Position numbers and translations under genes: made by a program. The notes below the pieces were generated by a model that was not told where the DNA came from, searched no databases, and worked only from the letters and a program-made list of their open reading frames with translations. Positions 33,520 to 42,405 of a stretch of 64,000 bases of DNA are shown here, in pieces (the first letter of the stretch is position 1; each line of letters begins with the position of its first letter). This DNA comes from Parcubacteria bacterium C7867-001 (lineage in GTDB: Bacteria; Patescibacteria; Paceibacteria; UBA9973; UBA2103), in assembly GCA_001189095.1 (NCBI GenBank), contig LFCK01000002.1:186001-250000 (forward strand), given 5' to 3'.

Positions 33520-35529
33520 CTAGAGACCCGGCACCACGCGGGTAAGCTCTGCGAGGCCGATGGGTTTGACGAGGTACTCGTCGAACCCTGCCGCCTCGGC
33601 GCGGGTCCGTGTTTCCTCGAGACTGTAGCCGGTGAGCGCAATGAGTTTGCCATCAAACCCGAGTGCGCGGAGGTCGTGCGCAACGTCAAAGCCATCGCGG
33701 CCCGGAAGGCCGATATCGAGCAGTATCGTATCGGGGCGGTTGTTCTGCACAGACTCGACGGCTTGATCGCCGTCATACGCGTACGAAACGGAAGCGCCAC
33801 GCAGCTCGAGAAGTTTTCCGATGCCCCATGATGCTGCGTCGTTATCGTCAACAACGAGAACGCGCGGTCCCGAACCCTGCTTTTCGCGTGGGTGCAGCAC
33901 GTTCGGTTTTTGAGGGAGGATCTCTTTCGATGCGCGATTCTGTTTCGAGCGGGGAAGTCGGACGACGAAGGTGCTGCCAGCATCCTTGCCAGCGCTCTCC
34001 GCACGAACGCTTCCGCCATGCATTTCGACCAAACTCCGAACGAGTGCGAGTCCGATGCCAAGGCCTTTGTTGGCTTTGCTGCCAGTTTCTGCTTGGCGGA
34101 ATGGCTCGAAGATGTACGCGAGCGTGTCAGGCGCGATGCCGATGCCATTGTCTTGTACGCGTAGTTCGACGTCGTTTCCCTTCTCTCCGATCGAGATAGT
34201 GATGCGGTCGCCTGCGTTTGAGTAGCGGGATGCGTTCGTAAGGAGGTTGCTCACTATTTGTTCGATACGAGTGGAATCGCCGTCGACAAGTAGGGTGTCG
34301 GAGGGTGCCTGTATGAAGAGTTGCTGGTGCCGTTCCTTGAATGAGTGATCGGTCGAAAGTGCTGCTTTGCGAACGACCTGTTCAACGTCCACAACCTCTC
34401 GTTGGAGCGAAAGTTTTCCTTCAGAAATGCGGGATACGTCCAGAAGGTCGTCGAGCAAGCGCTTCACCACGTGCATGCGGTCGTCCATGATCGTGAGTGC
34501 TTCGGTGTCCTCTGCATCAAAGCCTCCTTTCGCCTTCAGGTATTCGATCGAGGCGACTACTGGCGCAAGTGGGTTGCGTAGTTCATGTGCGAGCACGGCG
34601 ATAAAGTCGTTTTTCGCTCGCGACTCCACCGAGATGCGTGATACGGCATTCTCAAGGTTTGCGACCTGCAGCCGAAGAAGATTCGAGGTGACCCGGCGAC
34701 TTTCCTCAAGCGATGAGAAGGACAGGAACAGCAGCCCGACGATGATGAGGAACAGCTCCGTTTGGTAGAGGCGATCACCAAAGAGTTCCGGCGCGGGCAC
34801 GTGCGGTCCCACAAGAAGGCTCGCGACTGCGAACACCGAAGTCACGATAAGTGCGAGAGTGATGAATCGTGGTCGCAGCCGCAGTGCAATCCAGAAGAGT
34901 GGAATGAGCATGAAGTAGACGAATGAAATTCCGGCGATCGTCGGTATGTTCGTAAAGAAGAGGAAATATTCAATGGTGCCGAGCAGGAGAAACGCCGCAG
35001 CGGTTTCAAGGAGTTCAAGCCAACGGCGTGCGAATCGGGGCTTTACCCACCAGCGCATAACAAACGGCGTTACCACGAACACGGTAAATATGGTCGCCAC
35101 GTACCACGGCCCCCAGCCGATCGAGATGCGCGCAGGGAATCCGAGGGCGTCGCTCGCAAAATGCGCGAATGTTCCGGCGGTGGGGATGATAAGCGAAGAG
35201 GCCAGTGCGGCGATGAACAGAATGAATACATCTCGCCAGCTTCGGAACAACGGGTCGATGTTCTGCGAGCGCAGTATGTATGCGCCCGCTACCGCGAACA
35301 GTGCGTGAGCAAGCGGCATGACGAGGAGCGAAATCGGTGAGGCGCCTGCGATGAGTCCATTCGTGAGAGAGGCGAAGTACACGATCGGCCAGAACGCGAG
35401 GCCCTCAAGCGCGAGAATGCCTATGGCTATGCCGGTGGCAGGGAAGATGACTGCCGGTGGCGGAACGAGCGAAGATACGCGCGCGAGGATCAGAAAGGCA
35501 AGGAAGAGCGTGCAGGACACGAAAAACAC
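33520..35529 (-). CDS. MASE1-type hybrid histidine kinase with receiver domain
   Basis: The 669-residue protein has an integral membrane sensor of about eight helices (~1-272, MASE1-like, with PATGIAIGILALEG), then a histidine kinase core: H315 in AHELRNP, N-box around N428-N432, DNGIGI (~460-465) and GLGIGLALV (~489-497). The C-terminal receiver has DD at 561-562, phospho-acceptor D605 and K655. It would sense an unknown signal at the membrane and phosphorylate its own receiver and perhaps partners. The start is GTG; no ATG exists further upstream in frame. Confidence 0.9.
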   Translation of the reverse strand: MFFVSCTLFLAFLILARVSSLVPPPAVIFPATGIAIGILALEGLAFWPIVYFASLTNGLIAGASPISLLVMPLAHALFAVAGAYILRSQNIDPLFRSWRDVFILFIAALASSLIIPTAGTFAHFASDALGFPARISIGWGPWYVATIFTVFVVTPFVMRWWVKPRFARRWLELLETAAAFLLLGTIEYFLFFTNIPTIAGISFVYFMLIPLFWIALRLRPRFITLALIVTSVFAVASLLVGPHVPAPELFGDRLYQTELFLIIVGLLFLSFSSLEESRRVTSNLLRLQVANLENAVSRISVESRAKNDFIAVLAHELRNPLAPVVASIEYLKAKGGFDAEDTEALTIMDDRMHVVKRLLDDLLDVSRISEGKLSLQREVVDVEQVVRKAALSTDHSFKERHQQLFIQAPSDTLLVDGDSTRIEQIVSNLLTNASRYSNAGDRITISIGEKGNDVELRVQDNGIGIAPDTLAYIFEPFRQAETGSKANKGLGIGLALVRSLVEMHGGSVRAESAGKDAGSTFVVRLPRSKQNRASKEILPQKPNVLHPREKQGSGPRVLVVDDNDAASWGIGKLLELRGASVSYAYDGDQAVESVQNNRPDTILLDIGLPGRDGFDVAHDLRALGFDGKLIALTGYSLEETRTRAEAAGFDEYLVKPIGLAELTRVVPGL

Positions 35530-35625
35530 CCGTTTTTTGAAGAGCGGGCTCCGAAAGAGGAGCGGGTAGGTTGGCGCTGCTATACGTTATAGATGATACC
35601 AAAAAGGGATATGAAGAACGGATGA

Positions 35626-35670
35626 GCTTACAGAAACGCCGGAAGCGAAGCTTCCGGCGTTTCTGTAAGC
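35626..35670. terminator. Long perfect hairpin before the kinase gene
   Basis: A 21-bp perfect stem (35626-35646 with 35650-35670) with a GAA loop lies downstream of the 155-aa gene and upstream of the kinase gene, both on the minus strand. No long T-run follows. It is likely a terminator or mRNA-end structure. Confidence 0.65.
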
Positions 35671-35676
35671 GATTTC

Positions 35677-36144
35677 TTAGCTGTAGATCGGGCGATACTC
35701 TTCATCATCACGCGAACGGCGGGTCAACGCCCAGATTCCGATGCCGACGAGCGCGAGGAGGAACAGCGCGCCAGCAACGAAGCTTGGTGTTAAGACGTCC
35801 ATAAACGAGACAGATGCTTCAGTCGCAGGCGCTGGAGCCGGTGCGGCTGATGGTTCCACTACAGGAGTTGTCACGCTTCCGTCGACTGGTGCGGAGACGC
35901 CAGAGTTTGGTATGAGGGCCGAGCCGTCACTCGTCACTGCGACGGGAGATGGTTGCGTTCCGGCTTCGCTCATAAGTTGTCCTCCAGCGCCGGTTGCGAG
36001 TCCCTGACGATACTGGTAGCCCGTATCGAATCCGGTCACCATTGCGGACGCGGGAAGCGCAAGCAGAAGACTCGCCGCGAATACCGCACCGAGTGCGCCG
36101 AGGACGGCGCCACTCACGAAGAATGTTCCAGTTGAGTTGTGCAT
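35677..36144 (-). CDS. Secreted, C-terminally anchored surface protein, 155 aa
   Basis: A signal peptide (VSGAVLGALGAVFAASLLLALPASA) is followed by a Ser/Thr/Pro/Ala-rich extracellular region with PSAAPAPAPATEAS, then a C-terminal membrane helix (FVAGALFLLALVGIGIWAL) and a basic-acidic tail (TRRSRDDEEYRP). This is the layout of a cell-wall or surface anchor protein. The function is unknown. Confidence 0.65.
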   Translation of the reverse strand: MHNSTGTFFVSGAVLGALGAVFAASLLLALPASAMVTGFDTGYQYRQGLATGAGGQLMSEAGTQPSPVAVTSDGSALIPNSGVSAPVDGSVTTPVVEPSAAPAPAPATEASVSFMDVLTPSFVAGALFLLALVGIGIWALTRRSRDDEEYRPIYS

Positions 36145-36434
36145 AGAAAGTTGTGTTATCCGATAAGAGGGACGCGCTTCCTTCCTGGGGAGAAGGGGAG
36201 CGGACGTTCCTGCTAAGGAGCATGCGCTACAGGCCCTGAAGCCGCAGTGAAAAACTCATGAGCCCCAGATGAACGAAACAGAGCAAGAGTTTGACTTTTT
36301 ATCAAAAATATGTTATCCACACTGACAGTGCTTGCGCCGCCGAGTACTTAGTGTATATTTAACACTAGATTGTGCAGCGGCACAGGAGTTCCTTGAAAGG
36401 ACCCATACCCATCTAACAAAGGAAGGTGTCTCTG
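36145..36434 (+). promoter_or_regulatory. Leader of the NAD/TerY-P operon
   Basis: This 290-bp gap is AT-rich near 36280-36370. TATATT at about 36354 is a plausible -10 box, which leaves a leader of roughly 75 nt. The leader contains a boxA-like AGTTCCTTGAAAGG (36387-36400) and an AAGGAAGG ribosome site before the first gene. Confidence 0.45.
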
Positions 36435-37259
36435 ATGGAGGCTCTACCATTCGTGGTCGCTGGGGGCTCTGTCCCTGGAACTGACCACACCAAGCCTGGG
36501 CAACCCGGCTGGATCAACAACCAAGATGCGTTCGCCTGGATGAAGACCGATAACGTGCTGGTAGCTGTGGTCTGCGACGGGTGCGGCAGTATGCCGCACA
36601 GCGACGTGGGCGCGCAGCTTATGGCACCGCTTATCGCAAAGCATTTGGCCGTAGTGTCGGAAGACCTGCAGCCTAAAGATGCATTCACTATGCTCGAACG
36701 CTGGGTGTATCCATTTATGGAACACACTGCGCGCGCCATAGGTGTCGACGTTCAAAAAACCATTAACGAGTATTTCTTGTTCACGGTGCTCGGCGTTCTC
36801 ATAACTCCTAAGCACACGGTGATCTTCGAAGCGGGGGATGGTGTCTATGCCGTGAATGGCGAGACAACCGTCATACCACCCTATCCCGATAACGCGCCGC
36901 CCTACTTAGGACATCGCTTTACGGGAGGGTGGCCTCGCAACCAAATTGGTATTCGTATCCGCGAACAGCGCAAAACAGAAGAGATCACCTCAATTCTGCT
37001 TGGCACTGATGGCGTCACTGACGTCATTCGCGCGCGCGACAAACCATTTCCCGGACGTAAAGAAGGACCGGTTTTCGGACCGCTCTCTCAGTTCTGGGAA
37101 GACGAGCTCTTCGTCGCTAACTCCGACATGATTCGTCGGGGTCTCGCGCGTGCGAATCGTGAAGCTGTGGAAGATGGACTGATCAAGAAGGGATTGCTCT
37201 CGGACGACACTACTATTGTTGTTGTTCGTCGGCAGTCAGAAGGAGGCGGTAATGCCTAA
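36435..37259 (+). CDS. PP2C-type protein phosphatase (TerY-P triad component)
   Basis: The 274-residue protein shows the PP2C metal motifs: NNQDAFAW (D31), VVCDGCGSMPHSDVGA (D48, the usual DGxGG changed to DGCGS), LGTDGVTDVI (~199) and LSDDTTIVVVRR at the end. It would remove phosphate from Ser/Thr, most likely from targets of the kinase encoded next, which overlaps by 8 nt. The AAGGAAGG site 8 nt upstream supports ATG 36435 over an in-frame GTG. It is the first gene of the NAD operon. Confidence 0.88.
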   Translation: MEALPFVVAGGSVPGTDHTKPGQPGWINNQDAFAWMKTDNVLVAVVCDGCGSMPHSDVGAQLMAPLIAKHLAVVSEDLQPKDAFTMLERWVYPFMEHTARAIGVDVQKTINEYFLFTVLGVLITPKHTVIFEAGDGVYAVNGETTVIPPYPDNAPPYLGHRFTGGWPRNQIGIRIREQRKTEEITSILLGTDGVTDVIRARDKPFPGRKEGPVFGPLSQFWEDELFVANSDMIRRGLARANREAVEDGLIKKGLLSDDTTIVVVRRQSEGGGNA

Positions 37260-39117
37260 CTACACACTCGGCGGAAAGAAGCTGATGCTTCGTCCGAACG
37301 ATGCGGTGGGGAAAGGAGGAGAGGCCGACGTCTTCATTGAGGACGGACGTGCTATCAAAATCTACAAGCCACCGAACCATCCAGATCTTGCGGGCGATGC
37401 AGCGGCGCAAGCTGCTGCAAAAGACCGCATCAATGAGCACCAACGGAAGCTTCCCGCGTTCCCGCGCGGACTTCCGGGACACGTCATCGTTCCCGAAGCG
37501 CTGGTACTCGACGTTCAGGGACGTATCGCTGGATACGCAATGAAGCCTCTCATCGGGGCGGAAGTGCTGTATCGCTACGGCGAACGTTCCTTTCGCGAAG
37601 CAGGTGCTTCTGACGAAACAGCTGTGGCGGTGCTTGCTGACCTCCGGCAAACGGTGGAAGGCGTGCATCGCGCGAATGTCGTTGTCGGAGACTTCAACGA
37701 TCTTAACGTTCTTGCGAAGGGCCGCGAGGCTTTTCTCATCGACGCTGACAGCATGCAATTCGGACCGTTCTATACGCATGTGTTCACGACTCGTTTCGTG
37801 GATCCGCTCGTGTGCGATCCGAGAGCGAAGGCGCTCATCATGAAAGAGCCGCACAATCGGAATTCTGATTGGTACGCCTACGCCATCATGCTGATGCAAT
37901 GTCTCTTGTATGTCGGGCCGTATGGCGGTGTGTATGCACCCAAAGACCCGGCCAAGCGACTGCCGCACGATTTGCGACCACTGCGGCGAGTTACGGTGTT
38001 CGACCCTGAGGTCAAATATCCGAAACCCGCTCGACACTTCCGTATCCTTCCTGACGATTTGCTCAATCACTTCGAGCAGACGTTTGTGAAAGATAAGCGC
38101 GGAGCCCCGGATGCGCGTCTCGTTGAGAACCTTCGGTTCACGACGTGCGCGAAATGCGGGACGACTCACGCACGGGCAGTGTGCCCGTCGTGCGTGCATG
38201 TGACGCCACCAATGCAGAAAGAGATTCACAAAGGAGCCATTTCGGCTTTCAAAGAATTCTCAACTGCTGGCGTTATCCTGCATGCGACACTTGAACACGA
38301 CACGCTCCGCCTCGTTTATCACGAAGCGGGGAAGTATCTGCGGGAAGGCGGGAACGAGTTTGCCCAAGGCACACTCGACCCACATTTCCGCTACCGCGTA
38401 AGCGGCGAAAAGACGCTCATGGGCCGCGGCAATCACGCTATCGTCTTTGATGGCGACCGCCGCGACCAACTTGTGGTCGATGCCTACGGATTATTGCCAC
38501 TGTTTGACGCGAATGCGAAGAATACGTTCTTCGTACGCGACGGCGGATTGTGGCGAATTGGAACGCTCGGGGCTGAATATCCCGACCGTTTCGGCGATGT
38601 CCTTCCGGGCCAGACACTGTTCTGGTGCGGAGACACGCACGGGTTTGGTTTGTATCGCGCGGGGGAGCTTACACGCTACTTCGTATTCGGTACGGGCCAG
38701 CCTGGCATCAATGATTCAATCAAGCTTCCTCCCATTCGGGGGAAGCTCGTCGACGCACTCTGTGTGTTCGGCGAGGATCGGTTGTGGTTTTTTGTTTCGA
38801 CCGCGAATAACGGTCGGACGGAAAATCACTGCTATGTCCTTGATTATCGCGGCACGCTTCTTGCGGAGACTCAAGCTGAGGCCGGAGACGGCAGCTGGCT
38901 TGGGACGCTCCGCGGAAAATGTGCCGCAAAGGGATTCCTACTCTCATCTACGGATGATGGTGTCGTGCGGATTGAATCCGCAAACGGCACCGTTAGCGTG
39001 GTGAAGGAATTCCCGGCTACAGCGGAATTCGTCGACGCTGAAACGAAATTGCTCTTGGGAAACCGAGGGCTCTATGCGGTCCAGCGTGGCGATGTTTGGA
39101 GGTTGGTCCTCAAATAG
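37252..39117 (+). CDS. Ser/Thr kinase-like protein with zinc ribbon and C-terminal repeat domain (TerY-P triad)
   Basis: The 621-residue protein has a kinase domain (~1-285) with Gly loop GKGGEADV (20-27), Lys K36, catalytic GDFNDLN (D147, N152, lacking the usual HRD His) and metal-binding D164 in LIDADS. A zinc ribbon follows (C299, C302, C311, C314). The last 300 residues are beta-rich with repeated units such as KNTFFVRDGGLWRIG and DRLWFFVS, resembling a beta-propeller. A kinase with zinc ribbon next to PP2C and VWA genes is the TerY-P set. Start 37252 has AAGGAGG upstream. Confidence 0.85.
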   Translation: MPNYTLGGKKLMLRPNDAVGKGGEADVFIEDGRAIKIYKPPNHPDLAGDAAAQAAAKDRINEHQRKLPAFPRGLPGHVIVPEALVLDVQGRIAGYAMKPLIGAEVLYRYGERSFREAGASDETAVAVLADLRQTVEGVHRANVVVGDFNDLNVLAKGREAFLIDADSMQFGPFYTHVFTTRFVDPLVCDPRAKALIMKEPHNRNSDWYAYAIMLMQCLLYVGPYGGVYAPKDPAKRLPHDLRPLRRVTVFDPEVKYPKPARHFRILPDDLLNHFEQTFVKDKRGAPDARLVENLRFTTCAKCGTTHARAVCPSCVHVTPPMQKEIHKGAISAFKEFSTAGVILHATLEHDTLRLVYHEAGKYLREGGNEFAQGTLDPHFRYRVSGEKTLMGRGNHAIVFDGDRRDQLVVDAYGLLPLFDANAKNTFFVRDGGLWRIGTLGAEYPDRFGDVLPGQTLFWCGDTHGFGLYRAGELTRYFVFGTGQPGINDSIKLPPIRGKLVDALCVFGEDRLWFFVSTANNGRTENHCYVLDYRGTLLAETQAEAGDGSWLGTLRGKCAAKGFLLSSTDDGVVRIESANGTVSVVKEFPATAEFVDAETKLLLGNRGLYAVQRGDVWRLVLK

Positions 39118-39146
39118 GTTGAGGACAAAAACAAAGGAGAAGTACC

Positions 39147-40232
39147 ATGGCTCAGATAGCCACAGCACTACCGGTTCCAAAGCTCTTCAATGCGAAGAAC
39201 GCCGGGGTGTGGTCGTACCGACCTGACCAGCGCGCGGTGTTCAACACCGCGAACGACTGGAAAAGGCAATACCAACTCAAGGCGTCGGGACTCGATGTCT
39301 TGAAGGTCATGCTCCTGCTGATCGACCTGCAGAAGGATTTCTGCTTTCCGGAAGGTTCGCTCTTCGTGGGCGGCCGTTCGGGACGTGGAGCTATCGATGA
39401 CTCGGCGCGCATCGCTGAGTTCATCTACCGGAACCTGAATATGCTAACGAGCATCGCAACGACGCTCGATACGCACTTCGCGTACCAGTGCTTCTTCCCG
39501 TCGTTCTGGAACGATGAGAGCGGTCAGCCGCTCCAACCGTTCGACGTCATCATGGGAAATCTCGACATCATGCGCGCCGGCGTGTGCGTGGGGAAGGCTT
39601 CGGTCAACCCCTCCGCAGCCAGCGTCGTCGCTCATGGCGACTACGTCACGCTGCAAAAGCAGATGGCGTACTACTGTCAGGAGCTCGACAAGGGCGGCAA
39701 GTACAACCTGATTATTTGGCCCGAGCATTGCTTGCTCGGATCCGACGGTCACGTTCTTGCCGGCGTCATTCACGAAGCTCGTCTCTTCCACGCCTATGCG
39801 CGTGCGTCGCAATCGCTTTCGGAAATTAAGGGCGGAAGCCCGTACTCCGAGAACTATTCGGTGCTTCGTCCAGAAGTGATGACCACGTTCGACGGACAAC
39901 CGTTACCGGGTGTCCAGAAGAACGTGAAGTTCATCAAGACGCTGCTCGCGTACGACCGCGTCATTATCGCGGGTCAGGCAGGCAGTCACTGCCTCAAGAG
40001 CTCGACCGAGGACTTCCTCGAAGAGATCTTGATTCAGGACAAGTCGCTCGCCCGGAAGGTCTATGTGCTTGCGGACTGCACGTCCGCGGTTACGGTTCCT
40101 GATGGCAGCGGCGGATTCATCGTCGACAACACGCCGAACATGGAAGCTGCGTTCGCGCAGTTTGCCAATGCCGGCATGAACATCGTGAAGTCCACCACTC
40201 CGATTCAGGACTGGCCGGGCTTTATGCACTAA
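39147..40232 (+). CDS. pncA: Nicotinamidase (isochorismatase fold), extended form
   Basis: The 361-residue protein has the cysteine-hydrolase triad: D60 in LLIDLQKDF, a Lys not located with certainty, and C282 in AGQAGSHCL. The nicotinamidase metal/active-site marks are D108-T-H110 and the signature WPEHCLLGSDG (~191-201, family WPxHCxxGT). It turns nicotinamide into nicotinate, the first salvage step. It is longer than usual PncA (~200 aa) owing to an N-terminal extension of ~50 residues and inserts. An AAGGAGA site precedes the ATG. It lies in the operon between kinase and VWA genes. Confidence 0.88.
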   Translation: MAQIATALPVPKLFNAKNAGVWSYRPDQRAVFNTANDWKRQYQLKASGLDVLKVMLLLIDLQKDFCFPEGSLFVGGRSGRGAIDDSARIAEFIYRNLNMLTSIATTLDTHFAYQCFFPSFWNDESGQPLQPFDVIMGNLDIMRAGVCVGKASVNPSAASVVAHGDYVTLQKQMAYYCQELDKGGKYNLIIWPEHCLLGSDGHVLAGVIHEARLFHAYARASQSLSEIKGGSPYSENYSVLRPEVMTTFDGQPLPGVQKNVKFIKTLLAYDRVIIAGQAGSHCLKSSTEDFLEEILIQDKSLARKVYVLADCTSAVTVPDGSGGFIVDNTPNMEAAFAQFANAGMNIVKSTTPIQDWPGFMH

Positions 40233-40242
40233 GACGGGTTTA

Positions 40243-40273
40243 CTCGCATGGCGGAATGGTTCCGTCATGCGAG
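40243..40273 (+). other. Intergenic hairpin pncA-VWA
   Basis: CTCGCATG (40243-40250) pairs with CATGCGAG (40266-40273), with inner CGGAA/TTCCG. No U-run follows. It is one of four hairpins in the gaps of this operon. Confidence 0.6.
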
Positions 40274-40298
40274 CGCCCACTCGCAAGGAGGACTCACC

Positions 40299-41138
40299 AT
40301 GAGTTCAGCTGACGTAAGTGCACTCTTTAGTGCAGCGCATCAAGACGGCACACTCTCGAAAGGAGCGCTCGCCGTTCTCGATGCTGAAGATCTCGGCGCC
40401 GTGATCAATCAAGGTCTCGGAATCACTCCGGACCAAGTATCCGCGACCGATATTCAGCTCATTATCGGGAATATCGACGACTCGAGTTCAATCGCGTCGT
40501 GCGGCAACGAGCAGCCGATGCGGGACGGATACAATCTTGTCTACGACTCGCTGCTCGGAACCAAGCAAAAGGGCGGCATCCTGATGGCGGCCAATCTCTT
40601 CAATCGAGGCCTTTTACACGGCTTCGATACATTGGAGAACGCTGTTCGTCTCGACGCACGCAACTACAATCCTTCGGGCGGTACGCCGCTCTATGATTCG
40701 ACGGCGGTTGTCCTTGGGCTTGCCGCTGCCAAACGGCAGCAGTTCAGCGACAACGGCGTCCCGGCTCGTGCGATCGTTCCGATTTACACGGACGGCGCCG
40801 ATGTCGGCTCGCGCATGCGTGCATCCGATATCGAAATCATCGTTCGCGACCTTCTCCAGACGGAGCAGTTCATCGTGATCGGCGTCGGCATCGATGACAG
40901 CACGAAGGACCACCAAGGAAACGTGATCCGCAAGGGTACCGATTTCAAGGCGGTCTTCCAGAGCATGGGCATCCAGGATCGCTGGATCCTGACGCCAGGC
41001 AACTCGCCGAGCGAGATTCGTGGCGCGTTCGCCATGGTGTCTCAATCGGTGTCGCTTGCCAGTCAGAACGCTGGCTCTTTCAGCAAAGGCGTGAAGGGCG
41101 GCTTCAGCCAAGGTGCGATGGGTGGGTTCGGAGCGTAA
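40299..41138 (+). CDS. VWA-domain protein (TerY-like, TerY-P triad component)
   Basis: The 279-residue protein has a complete MIDAS metal site: D60-x-S62-x-S64 in IIGNIDDSSS, a Thr in GGTPLYDS (~131) and an Asp in YTDGAD (~166). Such VWA proteins bind metal and act as scaffolds for the kinase/phosphatase pair. The Gly/Ser-rich tail (SKGVKGGFSQGAMGGFGA) looks flexible. An AAGGAGG site precedes ATG 40299. Confidence 0.85.
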   Translation: MSSADVSALFSAAHQDGTLSKGALAVLDAEDLGAVINQGLGITPDQVSATDIQLIIGNIDDSSSIASCGNEQPMRDGYNLVYDSLLGTKQKGGILMAANLFNRGLLHGFDTLENAVRLDARNYNPSGGTPLYDSTAVVLGLAAAKRQQFSDNGVPARAIVPIYTDGADVGSRMRASDIEIIVRDLLQTEQFIVIGVGIDDSTKDHQGNVIRKGTDFKAVFQSMGIQDRWILTPGNSPSEIRGAFAMVSQSVSLASQNAGSFSKGVKGGFSQGAMGGFGA

Positions 41139-41157
41139 GCTCTAGAACTCAGGGTCC

Positions 41158-41295
41158 AGTTCTTTACGTACGGGTGCGAAGGAGGCAGTGCCTCCTTCGC
41201 TACTCGCTTCGAGATTCCTTCGGGAATCTCCTTTATAGGGTGTTTGAGCACACGCTCGAACGTCCTAAAAGGAAAACAGTTCTTTGGAGAAGAAT
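41158..41295 (+). promoter_or_regulatory. Leader with hairpins and boxA-like motifs before the ADP-ribosylglycohydrolase gene
   Basis: Order: AGTTCTTTACG (41158-41168), hairpin GCGAAGGAGGC/GCCTCCTTCGC (41176-41200), hairpin GAGATTCC/GGAATCTC (41211-41230), then AGTTCTTTGGAGAAG (41278-41292), which includes the ribosome site. The hairpins lack U-runs. The TTCTTTG motif resembles the NusB-binding boxA element. Confidence 0.5.
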
Positions 41296-42249
41296 ATGGT
41301 TTCAATTCTCGATTGCTACAAAGGCTCGCTCGTCGGCGTGTTGTGCGGCGACGCCCTTGGCGCGCCGTACGAAACATGGACTGAAGATCGCATTCTTGCG
41401 GATATTAACAGTCGAGGAGGACTTGTCCTCTTCGACTACGACGATCCGTGGGGCAAGGACGGCCGGTTTCCGGCAGGTCGGCCCACCGACGATTCGGAAA
41501 TGACCGCTGCGCTCGCCGAGTACCTCGTACACGGCGGCGGTCCGGAAAAGCTCTATGCGCTCTTCCGGAAATGCGTTATCGACAAGAAAAGCTTTCTCTG
41601 CGACCTTCCGGCCTATGGTTTCGGTGGCACGACGCGTAACGCGCTCGCGCAGCCTACCTATCTAGAAGCGCTTGCGAATCCCGATCCGAACGATCCGATT
41701 CCGAGTAACGGCAGTCTGATGCGAGCGGCGCCGATCGCGCTCCTCGTACGCGGCCAGCCAGTTCTCGTGCGTGAACTTGCCGAAATGCAAGCGCTCATGA
41801 CACATCGGCATCCGGAAGCTATCGCTGCGACCGTTGCGTACTCGCTCATCTTGGATCATGTCCTCGATGGCTTCACGTACAAAACGGCTGTGAAGAAAAC
41901 ACTCGAACTCATTCCGCTTAACGACGGCTACGAGCGCATTGCGAAAGTGCTGCTCCGAGGAAAACCGAAGAAGCCGCAACCGCCGACCCATAAATTTCGT
42001 GGCGGCGCGGTGTACTCGCTTCGTGTCGTCCACTGGGCGGTGTCGACGAGCTCCTCCTTTGAGGAGGGAATCTTCAAAGCAGTTACTATTGGTGGCGACA
42101 CCGATACGTATGCTGCAATTGCGGGCGGAATGCTCGGCGCCATGTACGGCGTCCATGCGATTCCGGAAAAATGGAGCTCAGGACTTCTGGGCCGCGCGCG
42201 TATGTGCGAGCTTGCAGCAAAACTCTGTGAGCTGAACGTTCGAAGGTAG
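41296..42249 (+). CDS. ADP-ribosylglycohydrolase (DraG/ARH family)
   Basis: The 317-residue protein has the family's metal sites: GDALGAPYE near the start, PTDDSEMT (T64-D65-D66) and GGDTDTYAAIAGGMLGA (~267-283). The SNGSLMRAAPIAL loop (~136-148) is the family's NGxxMR motif. It removes ADP-ribose from proteins or hydrolyses ADP-ribose conjugates, returning it to the nucleotide pool. In an NAD operon it may recycle NAD-derived ADP-ribose or reverse ADP-ribosylation. GGAGAAG lies before ATG 41296. Confidence 0.92.
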   Translation: MVSILDCYKGSLVGVLCGDALGAPYETWTEDRILADINSRGGLVLFDYDDPWGKDGRFPAGRPTDDSEMTAALAEYLVHGGGPEKLYALFRKCVIDKKSFLCDLPAYGFGGTTRNALAQPTYLEALANPDPNDPIPSNGSLMRAAPIALLVRGQPVLVRELAEMQALMTHRHPEAIAATVAYSLILDHVLDGFTYKTAVKKTLELIPLNDGYERIAKVLLRGKPKKPQPPTHKFRGGAVYSLRVVHWAVSTSSSFEEGIFKAVTIGGDTDTYAAIAGGMLGAMYGVHAIPEKWSSGLLGRARMCELAAKLCELNVRR

Positions 42250-42259
42250 CGTAAGGAAA

Positions 42260-42368
42260 GGGTGCCGCGCTTCGCGCGGCACCCCAACCTACTGAGAAAT
42301 TGAAACCATCTTTTATGGAGCGCCTGAATTTAGGTTCAGACGTTCCTAGAAGATTTGTTCTTTGAGAA
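42260..42368 (+). promoter_or_regulatory. Leader with hairpin and boxA-like motif before nadE
   Basis: A perfect 11-bp hairpin (42260-42270 with 42274-42284, loop TTC) is followed 70 nt later by TTGTTCTTTGAGAA (42355-42368), the best boxA match in the window. There is no U-run after the hairpin. Confidence 0.5.
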
Positions 42369-42405
42369 TTCGAACATCAAAGAGTCTCAAGAAAAGGAGA
42401 AAGCA

